From Mordavella massiliensis (GTDB lineage Bacteria > Bacillota > Clostridia > Lachnospirales > Lachnospiraceae): a DNA stretch of 64,000 nucleotides. A program made the position numbers and the translations under genes. Below are positions 8,984 to 15,689 of the stretch, piece after piece. The stretch spans positions 1 to 64,000 of the forward strand of contig NZ_JACJKS010000013.1 of assembly GCF_016901695.1 (NCBI RefSeq), given 5' to 3'. How positions within the stretch are numbered: position 1 is the first letter of the stretch; each line of letters opens with the position of its first letter. The notes beneath the pieces were generated by a model, which made no database searches, was not told the origin of the DNA, and worked only from the letters and a program-made list of their open reading frames with translations.

Positions 8984-10195
8984 TTACTTTCCCTTTCCTG
9001 TAAAAAATATGTCTATAAAATCAATCAGATTCTTTTTGCAAAACTTTGCCTGACAATAGTTCTGTGAATTCTTCTGATACATTTCCAATTCATCCTGTTC
9101 CTCAACAATTTTTTTTATTTCCTGTGATAAAGTCAATTGATCCCCAATATCACTACATACTCCACACTCAGCCTCTTCTATTATCCTTCTCGTCTCCCCC
9201 TCTGCCGCCGCAATAATCGGCATTCCACATGCCATATACGACTGCAGTTTCGCTGGTATGGTCTTATAGAACAGCGGATCTGCTTTAAATGACAAGAATG
9301 CCGCATCGCATGTTCCCAGTATTTCCGGTATTTCCTCTGCTGGCTTTCTCCCCATCATTACGAACATATCGTCTACCCGGCCTTCTTTTATCGCTTTTTC
9401 AAATTCTTCCCTATATCGTCCATCTCCCACGATCACAAACTCTACATCCATATTACCCTGCTTTAACAGTTCCGCAGTTTTTGGTAAAATCTCCAATCCC
9501 TGGGCGTAACCGATATTCCCGGTGAAAGCGATCCGGAATTTACCTCCGTTTTTTCTTTTTCTTTTCTCTACCGGCTTATAGAAGTCTTCCGCATACTGCG
9601 GCCAATAATGGACCTTCTCTTTTGCATCCACCCATTTTTGTATTTCTTCGACAAATGATGGTGAGGTTGCAAAGATCTGATCACAGTTTTCATAGATATA
9701 GTTCACCATTCTCCGAATCGGTTTTATAATTAGAGGACTACGTATCCCTGTCACCGTCTCAACATTTTCCGGCCATAAATCCTGCACATACAGATAATTA
9801 GGGACTTTAAACCGCTTTTTATACCACACGCCGAGAAGAGCCTGCGTCATAGGAGATACTTCAAAAGTAAATACATAATCCGCCTTTAACTTTGTAAGCC
9901 TCGTCCACAAAAAAGCTGATACTACAAATGACATATAATTTGCCACCATACCTACTGCACTCTTTCCTCTTGGAATCAGCGGTATCCGTATGATTGTCAT
10001 TCCTTCCCATCTTTCTGTGCGTTTCTTAAAATATCCGTATCCGCTGTAAAATTCCCCTTCCGGATAGTTTGGTATCCCTGTAACGACCGTCACCTTATGG
10101 CCTCTTTTTACCCATTCTTTACAAATATCATTAATTCTGAAATTTTCCGGATAAAAATACTGACTGACCACCAATATATGGCTCTTTCGTTCCAT
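8984..10195 (-). CDS. GT4 glycosyltransferase, WbuB-like
   Basis: The 403-residue GT-B enzyme has an N-terminal half with VSQYFYPENFRINDI and GIPNYPEGEFY, and a family 4 C-terminal half with FTGNIGYAQGLEILP, VIVGDGRYREEFE and a donor-site stretch ending in SYMACGMPIIA. The N-terminal pattern is that of WbuB-like transferases, which often move amino-deoxy sugars such as N-acetylfucosamine. That fits a neighbouring amidotransferase, but the fucosamine synthesis genes usually found with wbuB are absent from the window. It lies three bases after the epimerase gene, in the same operon. Confidence 0.8.
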   Translation of the reverse strand: MERKSHILVVSQYFYPENFRINDICKEWVKRGHKVTVVTGIPNYPEGEFYSGYGYFKKRTERWEGMTIIRIPLIPRGKSAVGMVANYMSFVVSAFLWTRLTKLKADYVFTFEVSPMTQALLGVWYKKRFKVPNYLYVQDLWPENVETVTGIRSPLIIKPIRRMVNYIYENCDQIFATSPSFVEEIQKWVDAKEKVHYWPQYAEDFYKPVEKRKRKNGGKFRIAFTGNIGYAQGLEILPKTAELLKQGNMDVEFVIVGDGRYREEFEKAIKEGRVDDMFVMMGRKPAEEIPEILGTCDAAFLSFKADPLFYKTIPAKLQSYMACGMPIIAAAEGETRRIIEEAECGVCSDIGDQLTLSQEIKKIVEEQDELEMYQKNSQNYCQAKFCKKNLIDFIDIFFTGKGK

Positions 10196-10198
10196 TGT

Positions 10199-11092
10199 TT
10201 ACTCTCCCTCAGTCCTCTTTATCGTATCTTTTAATCCTCTGACCTGGTATTTCCCCTCAAAGCACTGGCTCATTGCTTTCTCATACACTAGATTTCCAAA
10301 TGCTTTATTTGCAAGACCTGAGAGCTTTCCCGGTATCTTTCCCGCAATTCTGACTGCCGGATTTAATAGTTTCGTAAGTCTTATCTTATGTCCGCTTACT
10401 TCTCCGATCATCTGCACCATCCGGCTTGTCCTGACATAGCTTTTATTCTGAGGGAAATAAATTCCACCCTCTCCACTCTCCATAAGAAGCGATAGGAACT
10501 CGCAAAGATTGTCAATGTGCAGCATGCTTCTCTCATTTTTTATATCAGGAAACACTGGAAGTCTTTTCGCCAGTTTAGCCAGAGTCGGATAATTTCCCTT
10601 GCTTCCTTTGCCATAGATCATAGGCGGCCGCACAACTGCCACATGAAAGTTTTCATCCTGCAGCTTTCGTATTCCTTTATCTGCCTGCCACTTACTGTCT
10701 CCGTAGAAATTTGCCGGGTGCGGTTTAGTTTCTCTTGTAATAACCTTCCTTATCCCAACTCCTGCGCTCTCACCATAGATGATCATACTGCTCATAAACA
10801 CGAATTGCTTTACGCCTTCCGCCTTCGCTTTTTCTGCCGTCTCTATCGCCAGATCTCTGTTAATTTTGTAATAGAATTGTTTTGTCTCCTCAGAAACCTT
10901 TCCCACATCTGCATGAGCCAGCCCCGCCACATGGAACACCGTATCATACCCGGAAAAATCTTTTCCCCTCCAGCTTCCGTCTACCATATCCATCTCTTTC
11001 GTCCCAAATTCCCCGGGATGCTTCTCCTTCACCCATTTCACAAAGGAAGTCCCGATATAGCTTCCGGCTCCTGTAATCAACACTTTTTTCAT
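10199..11092 (-). CDS. NAD-dependent epimerase/dehydratase (WbpV-like sugar reductase/epimerase)
   Basis: The 297-residue extended short-chain dehydrogenase has the Rossmann motif TGAGSYIG at the N-terminus, a FHVAGLAH cofactor segment, SSMIIYG and the catalytic YxxxK (FYGDSKW). Such enzymes epimerise or reduce nucleotide sugars; the pairing with a priming sugar transferase resembles WbpV, a 4-keto-6-deoxy-sugar reductase, but the substrate is inferred. An in-frame ATG upstream at 11182 gives an implausible Arg-rich leader. The chosen ATG at 11092 overlaps the upstream stop as ATGA and has AGGAG seven bases before it. Confidence 0.8.
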   Translation of the reverse strand: MKKVLITGAGSYIGTSFVKWVKEKHPGEFGTKEMDMVDGSWRGKDFSGYDTVFHVAGLAHADVGKVSEETKQFYYKINRDLAIETAEKAKAEGVKQFVFMSSMIIYGESAGVGIRKVITRETKPHPANFYGDSKWQADKGIRKLQDENFHVAVVRPPMIYGKGSKGNYPTLAKLAKRLPVFPDIKNERSMLHIDNLCEFLSLLMESGEGGIYFPQNKSYVRTSRMVQMIGEVSGHKIRLTKLLNPAVRIAGKIPGKLSGLANKAFGNLVYEKAMSQCFEGKYQVRGLKDTIKRTEGE

Positions 11093-11958
11093 TTCTCGAC
11101 TCCTTGTTTCTTCATCTCTCCTGTTCCGCCTTCGACCACGCACTCGTCTTTCCCAAACACATGAACGCTCCCCAGAAAGCACTTAATATCCATCCAAAGT
11201 CCCATCCTTGACACATATTCGCCGTCCAGCTTTGCCTTTTCCTCGATTTCCAGCTCATCTCGGCCATTAATCTGCGCCCATCCGGTAAGTCCAGGTTTTA
11301 CATCATTAGCGCCATATTTATCTCTCTCAGCTGTCAGAAGATCCTGATTCCATAGGCCTGGCCTGGGGCCTATCACCGACATATTTCCAATGAAGATATC
11401 CCAAATCTGCGGAAGCTCATCCAAACTGTGTGCTCTTAGGAATTTTCCAACCCTTGTTATGTACTGCTCAGGATTTTCCAACTGATGTGTAGGCACATCA
11501 TGGGGTGTACACATCTTCATGCTTCTGAACTTATGTAATTTAAAATATCTCTTGTTTTGGCCTACTCGTTTCTGTGTAAACAGAACGGGACCTGGGTCTT
11601 CTATCTTAATAGCTAGAGCAATCACAGCAAAGACAGGAGAAAGAATTACAAGGCCTCCGAATGACAAAACTACATCTATCGCCCTCTTAATTCTCTTCTC
11701 ATAAAATCCCGGCTTATACTCTGAATCCCCTACTACCTCCAGATGCCCTTTTATGCCATCTGCATTCTCTGTATCATTCTCATCTTCAATAAGGACGACT
11801 TTCTTACCCTCAAACGGATTTTTCTGGTTTTTATCATCCTCATAAATGGAAGATGGCTTCTTCTTTCTGGCAAGAAAACTCATGCCTATAAACACAACAC
11901 CTATAATCGATGCACTAATTCCTATGAATTTCTTGCTTCGCTTTTTGTTAATAGACAT
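11089..11958 (-). CDS. Undecaprenyl-phosphate sugar phosphotransferase (priming enzyme)
   Basis: The 289-residue protein has an N-terminal hydrophobic segment (residues about 10-28), a charged linker, and a bacterial sugar transferase domain from about residue 88. The domain starts with KRAIDVVLSFGGLVILSP, followed by PVLFTQKRVGQN, KFRSM, LRAHSLDELPQ and GPRPG and a late WAQINGR. This family transfers a sugar-1-phosphate to undecaprenyl phosphate and so starts repeat-unit synthesis at the inner membrane face. It is the first biosynthetic gene after the antiterminators. The preceding small aminotransferase remnant ends seven bases upstream and its tail contains the AAAGGAG ribosome binding site. 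Confidence 0.88.
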   Translation of the reverse strand: MSINKKRSKKFIGISASIIGVVFIGMSFLARKKKPSSIYEDDKNQKNPFEGKKVVLIEDENDTENADGIKGHLEVVGDSEYKPGFYEKRIKRAIDVVLSFGGLVILSPVFAVIALAIKIEDPGPVLFTQKRVGQNKRYFKLHKFRSMKMCTPHDVPTHQLENPEQYITRVGKFLRAHSLDELPQIWDIFIGNMSVIGPRPGLWNQDLLTAERDKYGANDVKPGLTGWAQINGRDELEIEEKAKLDGEYVSRMGLWMDIKCFLGSVHVFGKDECVVEGGTGEMKKQGVEK

Positions 11959-11964
11959 GACTTC

Positions 11965-12111
11965 CTATGCTCCTTTTAATTTTTTGTGTACAGTAGACAT
12001 CCAATTTGTCTTGTAGGCTTCTGTTATATATTCCAGCTCCGGTCCGTGCATCGTAGGACTGGATAGCCACACTTTATTTTGGAATTTCTCCATTTCTCTT
12101 TTTCCCTTCAT
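11965..12111 (-). pseudogene. N-terminal remnant of a DegT/DnrJ/EryC1 aminotransferase
   Basis: On the minus strand a 48-codon frame (ATG at 12111; alternative ATG at 12093) contains KVWLSSPTMHGPELEYITEA followed by YKTNWMSTV. This matches the start of PLP-dependent DegT-family nucleotide-sugar aminotransferases, which normally run to about 380 residues. It stops after seven unrelated residues (HKKLKGA), just before the priming transferase. The rest of the gene is absent, so an internal deletion that spared the downstream ribosome binding site is likely. It implies that the ancestral locus made an amino sugar. A functional short peptide cannot be ruled out. Confidence 0.65.
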
Positions 12112-12192
12112 TTGCCATTGGCTAATTTTATGGGCAACTTGTCCCTTTTTCTTAATACGTTCTTATACGAAAAAAGCCAATGAACAGTTTTT
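12112..12192 (-). promoter_or_regulatory. Structured leader between antiterminator genes and biosynthetic genes
   Basis: Just after the second NusG-like gene, complementary 8-base arms (12116-12123 and 12175-12182) can form a long hairpin. Its loop holds a smaller GGGACAA-like stem around 12132-12145, and T-rich runs follow the right arm's partner on the minus strand. LoaP-type factors act on RNA structures in the leader of the operon they control, so this is a candidate recruitment site or attenuator. The structure is seen in sequence only; its function is inferred. Confidence 0.35.
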
Positions 12193-12717
12193 TCAAACGT
12201 CCATTAGCTGATCTTCTTCCAGTCTGATACCGAATTTTATTGTTCTCTTTTCCCCCAGCAGCTCTCTTTCTATGAGAACATACCGTTTCCTCACTCTCTG
12301 TCTGACCACGTTTTTCAGATACCGCCCCACGGCTCCCTCAGCGCTGATGATCTGTTTTTCATCATCTACCTGCACAAGCGATCTTCTCACTATGTGCCCC
12401 TCGCTCTGGATATCCTCCAGGAACTTCTGCTCTTCCTCTGACACTGGAAGGAATATCTCCCCCTCCTCCTTCAGAAGTTTTGTGAGCTTCGGCACCTTTT
12501 TCAGATCAAAATACATGTCCTTGGGAGTGTCTGTATCTACAAAAAGATAGCCGGGAAACATAGGGCAAAGATAGATTTCCCATCTGTCTTCCGACTTTCT
12601 TGCACTCTCCATCTTTATATAGAAGCATTCTGTATATTGGTCACGGGGAACCAGTTCTCTGATCATATGGGCAAGTTTTTCCTCATCGCCCGTCCTTGTC
12701 TGTATCACATACCACAT
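12193..12717 (-). CDS. LoaP/NusG-type specialised transcription antiterminator (second of two)
   Basis: The 174-residue protein begins MWYVIQTRTGDEEKL, the typical start of a NusG N-terminal domain, with PMFPGYLFVD around residues 56-65. The end (AEGAVGRYLKNVVRQR through IKFGIRLEED) has the length and position of a KOW-like domain. Specialised NusG paralogues (LoaP in Firmicutes, UpxY in Bacteroides, RfaH in enterobacteria) let RNA polymerase read long polysaccharide operons. A longer frame reaches 12831, but the ATG at 12717 matches the family start and has AAAGGAG 13 bases upstream. It follows another NusG-like gene, and the long biosynthetic operon follows it. Confidence 0.85.
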   Translation of the reverse strand: MWYVIQTRTGDEEKLAHMIRELVPRDQYTECFYIKMESARKSEDRWEIYLCPMFPGYLFVDTDTPKDMYFDLKKVPKLTKLLKEEGEIFLPVSEEEQKFLEDIQSEGHIVRRSLVQVDDEKQIISAEGAVGRYLKNVVRQRVRKRYVLIERELLGEKRTIKFGIRLEEDQLMDV

Positions 12718-12885
12718 ACGTATTATCTGACTCCTTTTGGGTATGCTTCGCCATATCCGCAGATTTTTAAAAAAATAAAAAAGCTCCGGACTGACGCGCA
12801 TACGGATATTACAAACATCCCCGTCTTCCACAGCACTGACCGCAGAAAACCGTTCTGATCTTTGTATTTGTCCCGGGAGTGATCC
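12718..12885 (-). promoter_or_regulatory. Spacer between the two NusG-like genes with inverted repeat and U-rich run
   Basis: The 168-base spacer has a perfect 7-base inverted repeat (12753-12759 with 12803-12809). Between the arms, on the minus strand, lies a long T-rich run (about 12764-12783). This could be an attenuator or a processing site separating the two regulators. No classical GC-rich stem directly precedes the T-run, so it is not called a terminator. The ribosome binding site for the downstream NusG-like gene is at its left end. Confidence 0.3.
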
Positions 12886-13392
12886 CTAATTCTTGGATGT
12901 GATCTCCAGACCTGCCTGCACCGGTTTTTCCATGCCAGGCATGGGCATCTCGATGCTGGCCAGCCGTTTGTGGCGGTCGATCCTGCGGATTCGCCGCTCC
13001 ATTCCCACAAGGGGCCCGTCCGTGATGTGTGTGATCCCGTTCCGGATGTAGCCCGTGGACATCTTCAGGTGGTGGTTCCTTCCTCCTGCCTTTCGCAGAA
13101 ACGCTTCCTCCTCCGGCCGTACTTCTGTCAGCATTCTGTCCTCCGTATCAGCCTGCATGCAGGCCAGGTATGGACGCAGTTCCCTGTGCAGGGCCGCCGG
13201 ATCTTTGGTCTCCAGAAAGAGGCAGTCCGGGAACATGGGGCTGGTCTCTGTATGCCAGCTTCCCTCGTACCGCTTCATCCGGTCGTACGTAAACGTAAAA
13301 ACATCATGCAATACCTGGCCGGAGATATTCTTCCGACAGGATTCCATGATCTCTTCCGCTTTGCCCGGCTGACACTTCAGTACATACCACAT
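12886..13392 (-). CDS. LoaP/NusG-type specialised transcription antiterminator (first of two)
   Basis: The 168-residue protein starts MWYVLKCQPGKAEEI, has PMFPDCLFLET at the core of the NusG N-terminal domain, and ends in a KOW-like segment (ITDGPLVGMERRIRRIDRHK) close to what is seen in LoaP proteins. It should load on RNA polymerase at the locus leader and suppress termination. A longer frame reaches 13503, but the ATG at 13392 begins at the family start and has GGAG seven bases upstream. It is the first gene after the inverted-repeat cassette at 13411-13658, so its expression should depend on the orientation of that cassette. Confidence 0.87.
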   Translation of the reverse strand: MWYVLKCQPGKAEEIMESCRKNISGQVLHDVFTFTYDRMKRYEGSWHTETSPMFPDCLFLETKDPAALHRELRPYLACMQADTEDRMLTEVRPEEEAFLRKAGGRNHHLKMSTGYIRNGITHITDGPLVGMERRIRRIDRHKRLASIEMPMPGMEKPVQAGLEITSKN

Positions 13393-13410
13393 ATGACCAC
13401 TCCTCATGGT

Positions 13411-13436
13411 TTTCGCAGAATACGTAATTCTGCGAA
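13411..13436 (+). repeat. Left 26-bp inverted repeat of the switch
   Basis: The repeat starts TTTCGCAGAATACG and its reverse complement is found exactly at 13633-13658. It is itself nearly palindromic: 10-base arms TTCGCAGAAT and ATTCTGCGAA surround ACGTA, as expected for a recombinase that binds as a dimer and cuts near the centre. It lies 19 bases upstream of the first antiterminator gene. In the ON orientation it would be transcribed as a hairpin near the 5' end of the mRNA. Confidence 0.9.
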
Positions 13437-13501
13437 AAAAGCAGATACGGGCACAAGATATAGAAAAATTCTGAGATTTAAACGGAATATTTAGAGTTGT
13501 C

Positions 13502-13528
13502 AAAAAGACGCCCGAACGGATTCGGGCG
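13502..13528 (-). terminator. Intrinsic terminator inside the invertible cassette
   Basis: On the minus strand an 8-bp perfect stem (CGCCCGAA with TTCGGGCG, loop TCCG) is followed by TCTTTTT. Read on the plus strand there is no T-run, so it works in one direction only. In the present orientation it should stop RNA polymerase coming from the trmD-SGNH operon before it reaches the polysaccharide genes. Inversion would turn it around. Confidence 0.8.
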
Positions 13529-13595
13529 CTGAAAACAAGAAATGTTATAAAAAGTCATAAAAACAGGTTTTTATTTCCCATTTTAGAAGAAAATC

Positions 13596-13624
13596 TTGAA
13601 GTATAGGTATGTCTGAGCTATAAT
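13596..13624 (+). promoter_or_regulatory. Sigma-A promoter inside the invertible cassette, pointing right
   Basis: TTGAAG at 13596-13601 and TATAAT at 13619-13624 are separated by 17 bases. In the orientation present here, transcription would start near 13631 and run through the right repeat into the antisense strand of the SGNH hydrolase and trmD genes. After inversion the same elements would lie at about 13473-13468 and 13450-13445 on the minus strand, with a start near 13438. Confidence 0.75.
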
Positions 13625-13632
13625 ATATTCGG

Positions 13633-13658
13633 TTCGCAGAATTACGTATTCTGCGAAA
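13633..13658 (-). repeat. Right 26-bp inverted repeat of the switch
   Basis: Exact reverse complement of 13411-13436. The last codons and the TAA stop of the SGNH hydrolase gene (stop at 13642-13644) lie inside this repeat. Because the stop is within the conserved sequence, inversion would not change the hydrolase protein. Confidence 0.9.
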
Positions 13659-14292
13659 TTTTTATTTTATGAGCCGCTTTGTTCATCCATTCCCAGGCGA
13701 CGATCCCGGCTCCTTCCTCTGTCAGATGAATCCCGTCCGGCGTGATCCTGTCATACCCGGCCTCTTCTGCCGCGCGGTTCAGCGCTTCGTGGAGGGGGAT
13801 AAACCGGGCTTTGTACGCTTCCGCCGTCTCCCGCTCCATCTGCTCTATCCTACGGACCACCGGGATCCACCTGCGGTACTCCTCCGGCCGGGGGAAGAGA
13901 AAAGGCCCCATACAGAGGATGCGGGCCTTCGTCTCCCGCCGGATCCGGGCAAGCAGATGCCGGTAATCCGCTTCAAATCCAAGGGTCTCCGGCGTTTTCC
14001 CTGTGTTCATGCAGACGGCCGCGTCGTTGCTGCCGATAAGGACCGTCACCACATCCGGCTCATGCTGCAGGCAGTCCTCCTCAAGCATCCGCAAAAGACC
14101 CCGGACGGTGAAGCCGTCGTGGCCGCCGTTGTAGATCCGGATCTGCTCTTCCGGGCAGCGCTCCTCCAGCATCCGGGCTATCTGCGAGACGTACCCGTGC
14201 CCAAGCCTGCGCCCTTTGGAGTCCGGCGCCTGGAAGCTGTGACCTGCGTCTGTGATGCTGTCGCCCAGAAAGACAAGTATGCTGTCACGCAT
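13642..14292 (-). CDS. SGNH/GDSL-family hydrolase
   Basis: The 216-residue protein has the SGNH blocks in order: VFLGDSITDAG at the N-terminus (nucleophile Ser), a Gly in block II (NGGHDGFT), GSNDAAV (block III Asn) and DGIHLTEEG near the C-terminus (catalytic Asp and His). There is no signal peptide, so an intracellular esterase or deacetylase role is likely; the substrate is unknown. The ATG overlaps the trmD stop by eight bases, making it the last gene of the ffh-trmD operon. Its final residues ISQNT and its stop are encoded by the right inverted repeat of the adjacent switch. Confidence 0.82.
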   Translation of the reverse strand: MRDSILVFLGDSITDAGHSFQAPDSKGRRLGHGYVSQIARMLEERCPEEQIRIYNGGHDGFTVRGLLRMLEEDCLQHEPDVVTVLIGSNDAAVCMNTGKTPETLGFEADYRHLLARIRRETKARILCMGPFLFPRPEEYRRWIPVVRRIEQMERETAEAYKARFIPLHEALNRAAEEAGYDRITPDGIHLTEEGAGIVAWEWMNKAAHKIKISQNT

Positions 14293-15052
14293 CTTCTTCT
14301 CCCGTCACCTCCCGGGCCAGCCGCTTCTCCTCTTCTGTGAGCTGCGCTTTTTCCAGGAGATCCGGCCTTCTCTTTGCCGTGCGGATGACGGACTGCTCCC
14401 GCCGCCACTTCTCAATGTTGGCGTGGTGGCCGGACAGAAGGACGGGCGGCACCTGCTTGTCATGCCACACTTCCGGGCGGGAGTACTGAGGGTACTCCAG
14501 GAGGTTGTCCTGGAAGCTCTCAAACTCCGCGGACACGTCGTTGTGAAGGACCCCCGGCACAAGCCGGGAGATGGCGTCCACCATGACCATGGCGGGCAGT
14601 TCGCCGCCGGTGAGCACATAGTCCCCGATGGACACGTAGTCCGTCACGATCTCTTCCAGCACCCTCTCGTCGATCCCCTCGTAGTGGCCGCACAGGAGCA
14701 CCAGATCCTCCTCGAGGGCCAGCTCCTGCGCCATCTCCTGGCTGAAGGTCCGCCCCTGGGGGGAGAGGTAGACGACCCGGGGCTTCTTCTCCTCCCCGCC
14801 GGCCCTGCGGCCGGCGATCTGCTCCTCGACGGATCGGTAGGCCAGGTACACCGGCTCCGCCTGCATCAGCATGCCTGCGCCGCCGCCGTAGGGATAGTCG
14901 TCCACGCTGTTGTGTTTATTGAAGGCATAGTCCCGGATGTTGACCGCCTCGATGGAGAGGAGGCCGTTCTTGATGGCCCGGCCTGTGATGCTCGTCTCCA
15001 GGCCGCTCATCACCATCTCGGGAAACAGTGTCAGTATATGAAAATGCATCAT
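14285..15052 (-). CDS. trmD: tRNA (guanine37-N1)-methyltransferase TrmD
   Basis: TrmD methylates G37 next to the anticodon using S-adenosylmethionine, which prevents frameshifting. The 255-residue protein has FHILTLFPEM at the start, the YPYGGGAGM motif, and the trefoil-knot cofactor region SIGDYVLTGGELPAM with the following DAISRLVPGVL. The start at 15052 overlaps the rimM stop as ATGA and has GGAGGG nine bases upstream; a longer frame to 15118 lies within rimM. Order rpsP-khpA-rimM-trmD is classic. The SGNH hydrolase gene is coupled to its 3' end. Confidence 0.96.
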   Translation of the reverse strand: MMHFHILTLFPEMVMSGLETSITGRAIKNGLLSIEAVNIRDYAFNKHNSVDDYPYGGGAGMLMQAEPVYLAYRSVEEQIAGRRAGGEEKKPRVVYLSPQGRTFSQEMAQELALEEDLVLLCGHYEGIDERVLEEIVTDYVSIGDYVLTGGELPAMVMVDAISRLVPGVLHNDVSAEFESFQDNLLEYPQYSRPEVWHDKQVPPVLLSGHHANIEKWRREQSVIRTAKRRPDLLEKAQLTEEEKRLAREVTGEEDA

Positions 15053-15561
15053 GGCAAAAGTCCCTCCATCAGATGGATCCGCATTTCGTTTTTCTCCACA
15101 TCCACGGAGAGGATGCACTGGCGAATGGCCGGGATGAGGACCTCGCCGTGACGGTCCGAGTCAATGATGTAGACGTCGTTGGCCCCTGTCTCCATCACAT
15201 CCTTAAGGACGCCGAAATGCTCCGCCGGATCGTCCGTATACACGTCCATGCCGATGATGTCCCCGATGTAATACTCGTCCTGCGCCAGGGGGGACGCGTC
15301 CTCCCGGTCGATGAGGAGGCTTTTGCCCCTGTATTTTTCAATGTCGTTTATATTGTCGATCCCCTTGAACTTGAGGATGGCGAACTGCTTGAAGAATTTC
15401 ACCTGCTCGATCTCCAGGGGGATCTGTTCTTTTCCTGTATCAAGATAGACTTTTTTCAGTTCTTTGAAACGCTGCGGATCGTCTGTGGTGGGATACACCT
15501 TCACCTCGCCCCGGATGCCGTGGGTGGATGTGATCACGCCCGCCTGCAACTGTTTTTCCAT
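15049..15561 (-). CDS. rimM: Ribosome maturation factor RimM
   Basis: RimM assists 30S subunit maturation by binding S19 near the 16S rRNA head. The 170-residue protein has the N-terminal beta-barrel (QAGVITSTHGIRGEVKVYP) and a C-terminal PRC-barrel (EYYIGDIIGMDVYTDD through DVYIIDSDRHGEVLIPAI). Length is normal for the family. It is preceded by AAGGAG and its stop overlaps the trmD start. The 128-base gap before it carries short GC-rich stems (around 15610-15660) but no clear T-run terminator, so the operon probably continues through it. Confidence 0.96.
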   Translation of the reverse strand: MEKQLQAGVITSTHGIRGEVKVYPTTDDPQRFKELKKVYLDTGKEQIPLEIEQVKFFKQFAILKFKGIDNINDIEKYRGKSLLIDREDASPLAQDEYYIGDIIGMDVYTDDPAEHFGVLKDVMETGANDVYIIDSDRHGEVLIPAIRQCILSVDVEKNEMRIHLMEGLLP

Positions 15562-15689
15562 AGGCTTCTCCTTACTGTCTCATATCTGTTCAAGACCCGG
15601 CCGGGAGTCTTCCTCCCATCTGATAAAAGAGGCCCGGGAAGTTCCCGACAGATCTGTCTTTATCCTCCCCGGACCTGGTATTTACCGGA

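Larger units (their letters stand above)
13411..13658. other. Invertible promoter cassette (phase-variation switch) upstream of the polysaccharide locus
   Basis: Two perfect 26-base inverted repeats bound a 196-base interior. The plus strand inside has TTGAAG (13596-13601), 17 bases, then TATAAT (13619-13624), a good sigma-A promoter pointing right, away from the locus. A minus-strand intrinsic terminator lies at 13502-13528. A weaker leftward candidate, TTGACA (13503-13498), 16 bases, TTAAAT, overlaps the end of the terminator. Inversion would place the strong promoter about 50 bases before the first NusG-like gene. The layout matches known recombinase-flipped promoters of capsule loci. No recombinase gene lies in the window. 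The state seen here is probably OFF. Confidence 0.82.

Noticed and set aside
12723-13010. Extra 95-residue frame upstream of the second NusG-like gene
   Set aside because: It overlaps the first NusG-like gene in another frame, is Trp/Arg/Ser-rich and has no family resemblance.
13411-13436. Inverted repeat read as an ordinary terminator hairpin
   Set aside because: An exact inverted copy lies 196 bp away and the pair brackets promoter and terminator sequences, which fits recombination sites better. No T-run follows immediately on the minus strand.
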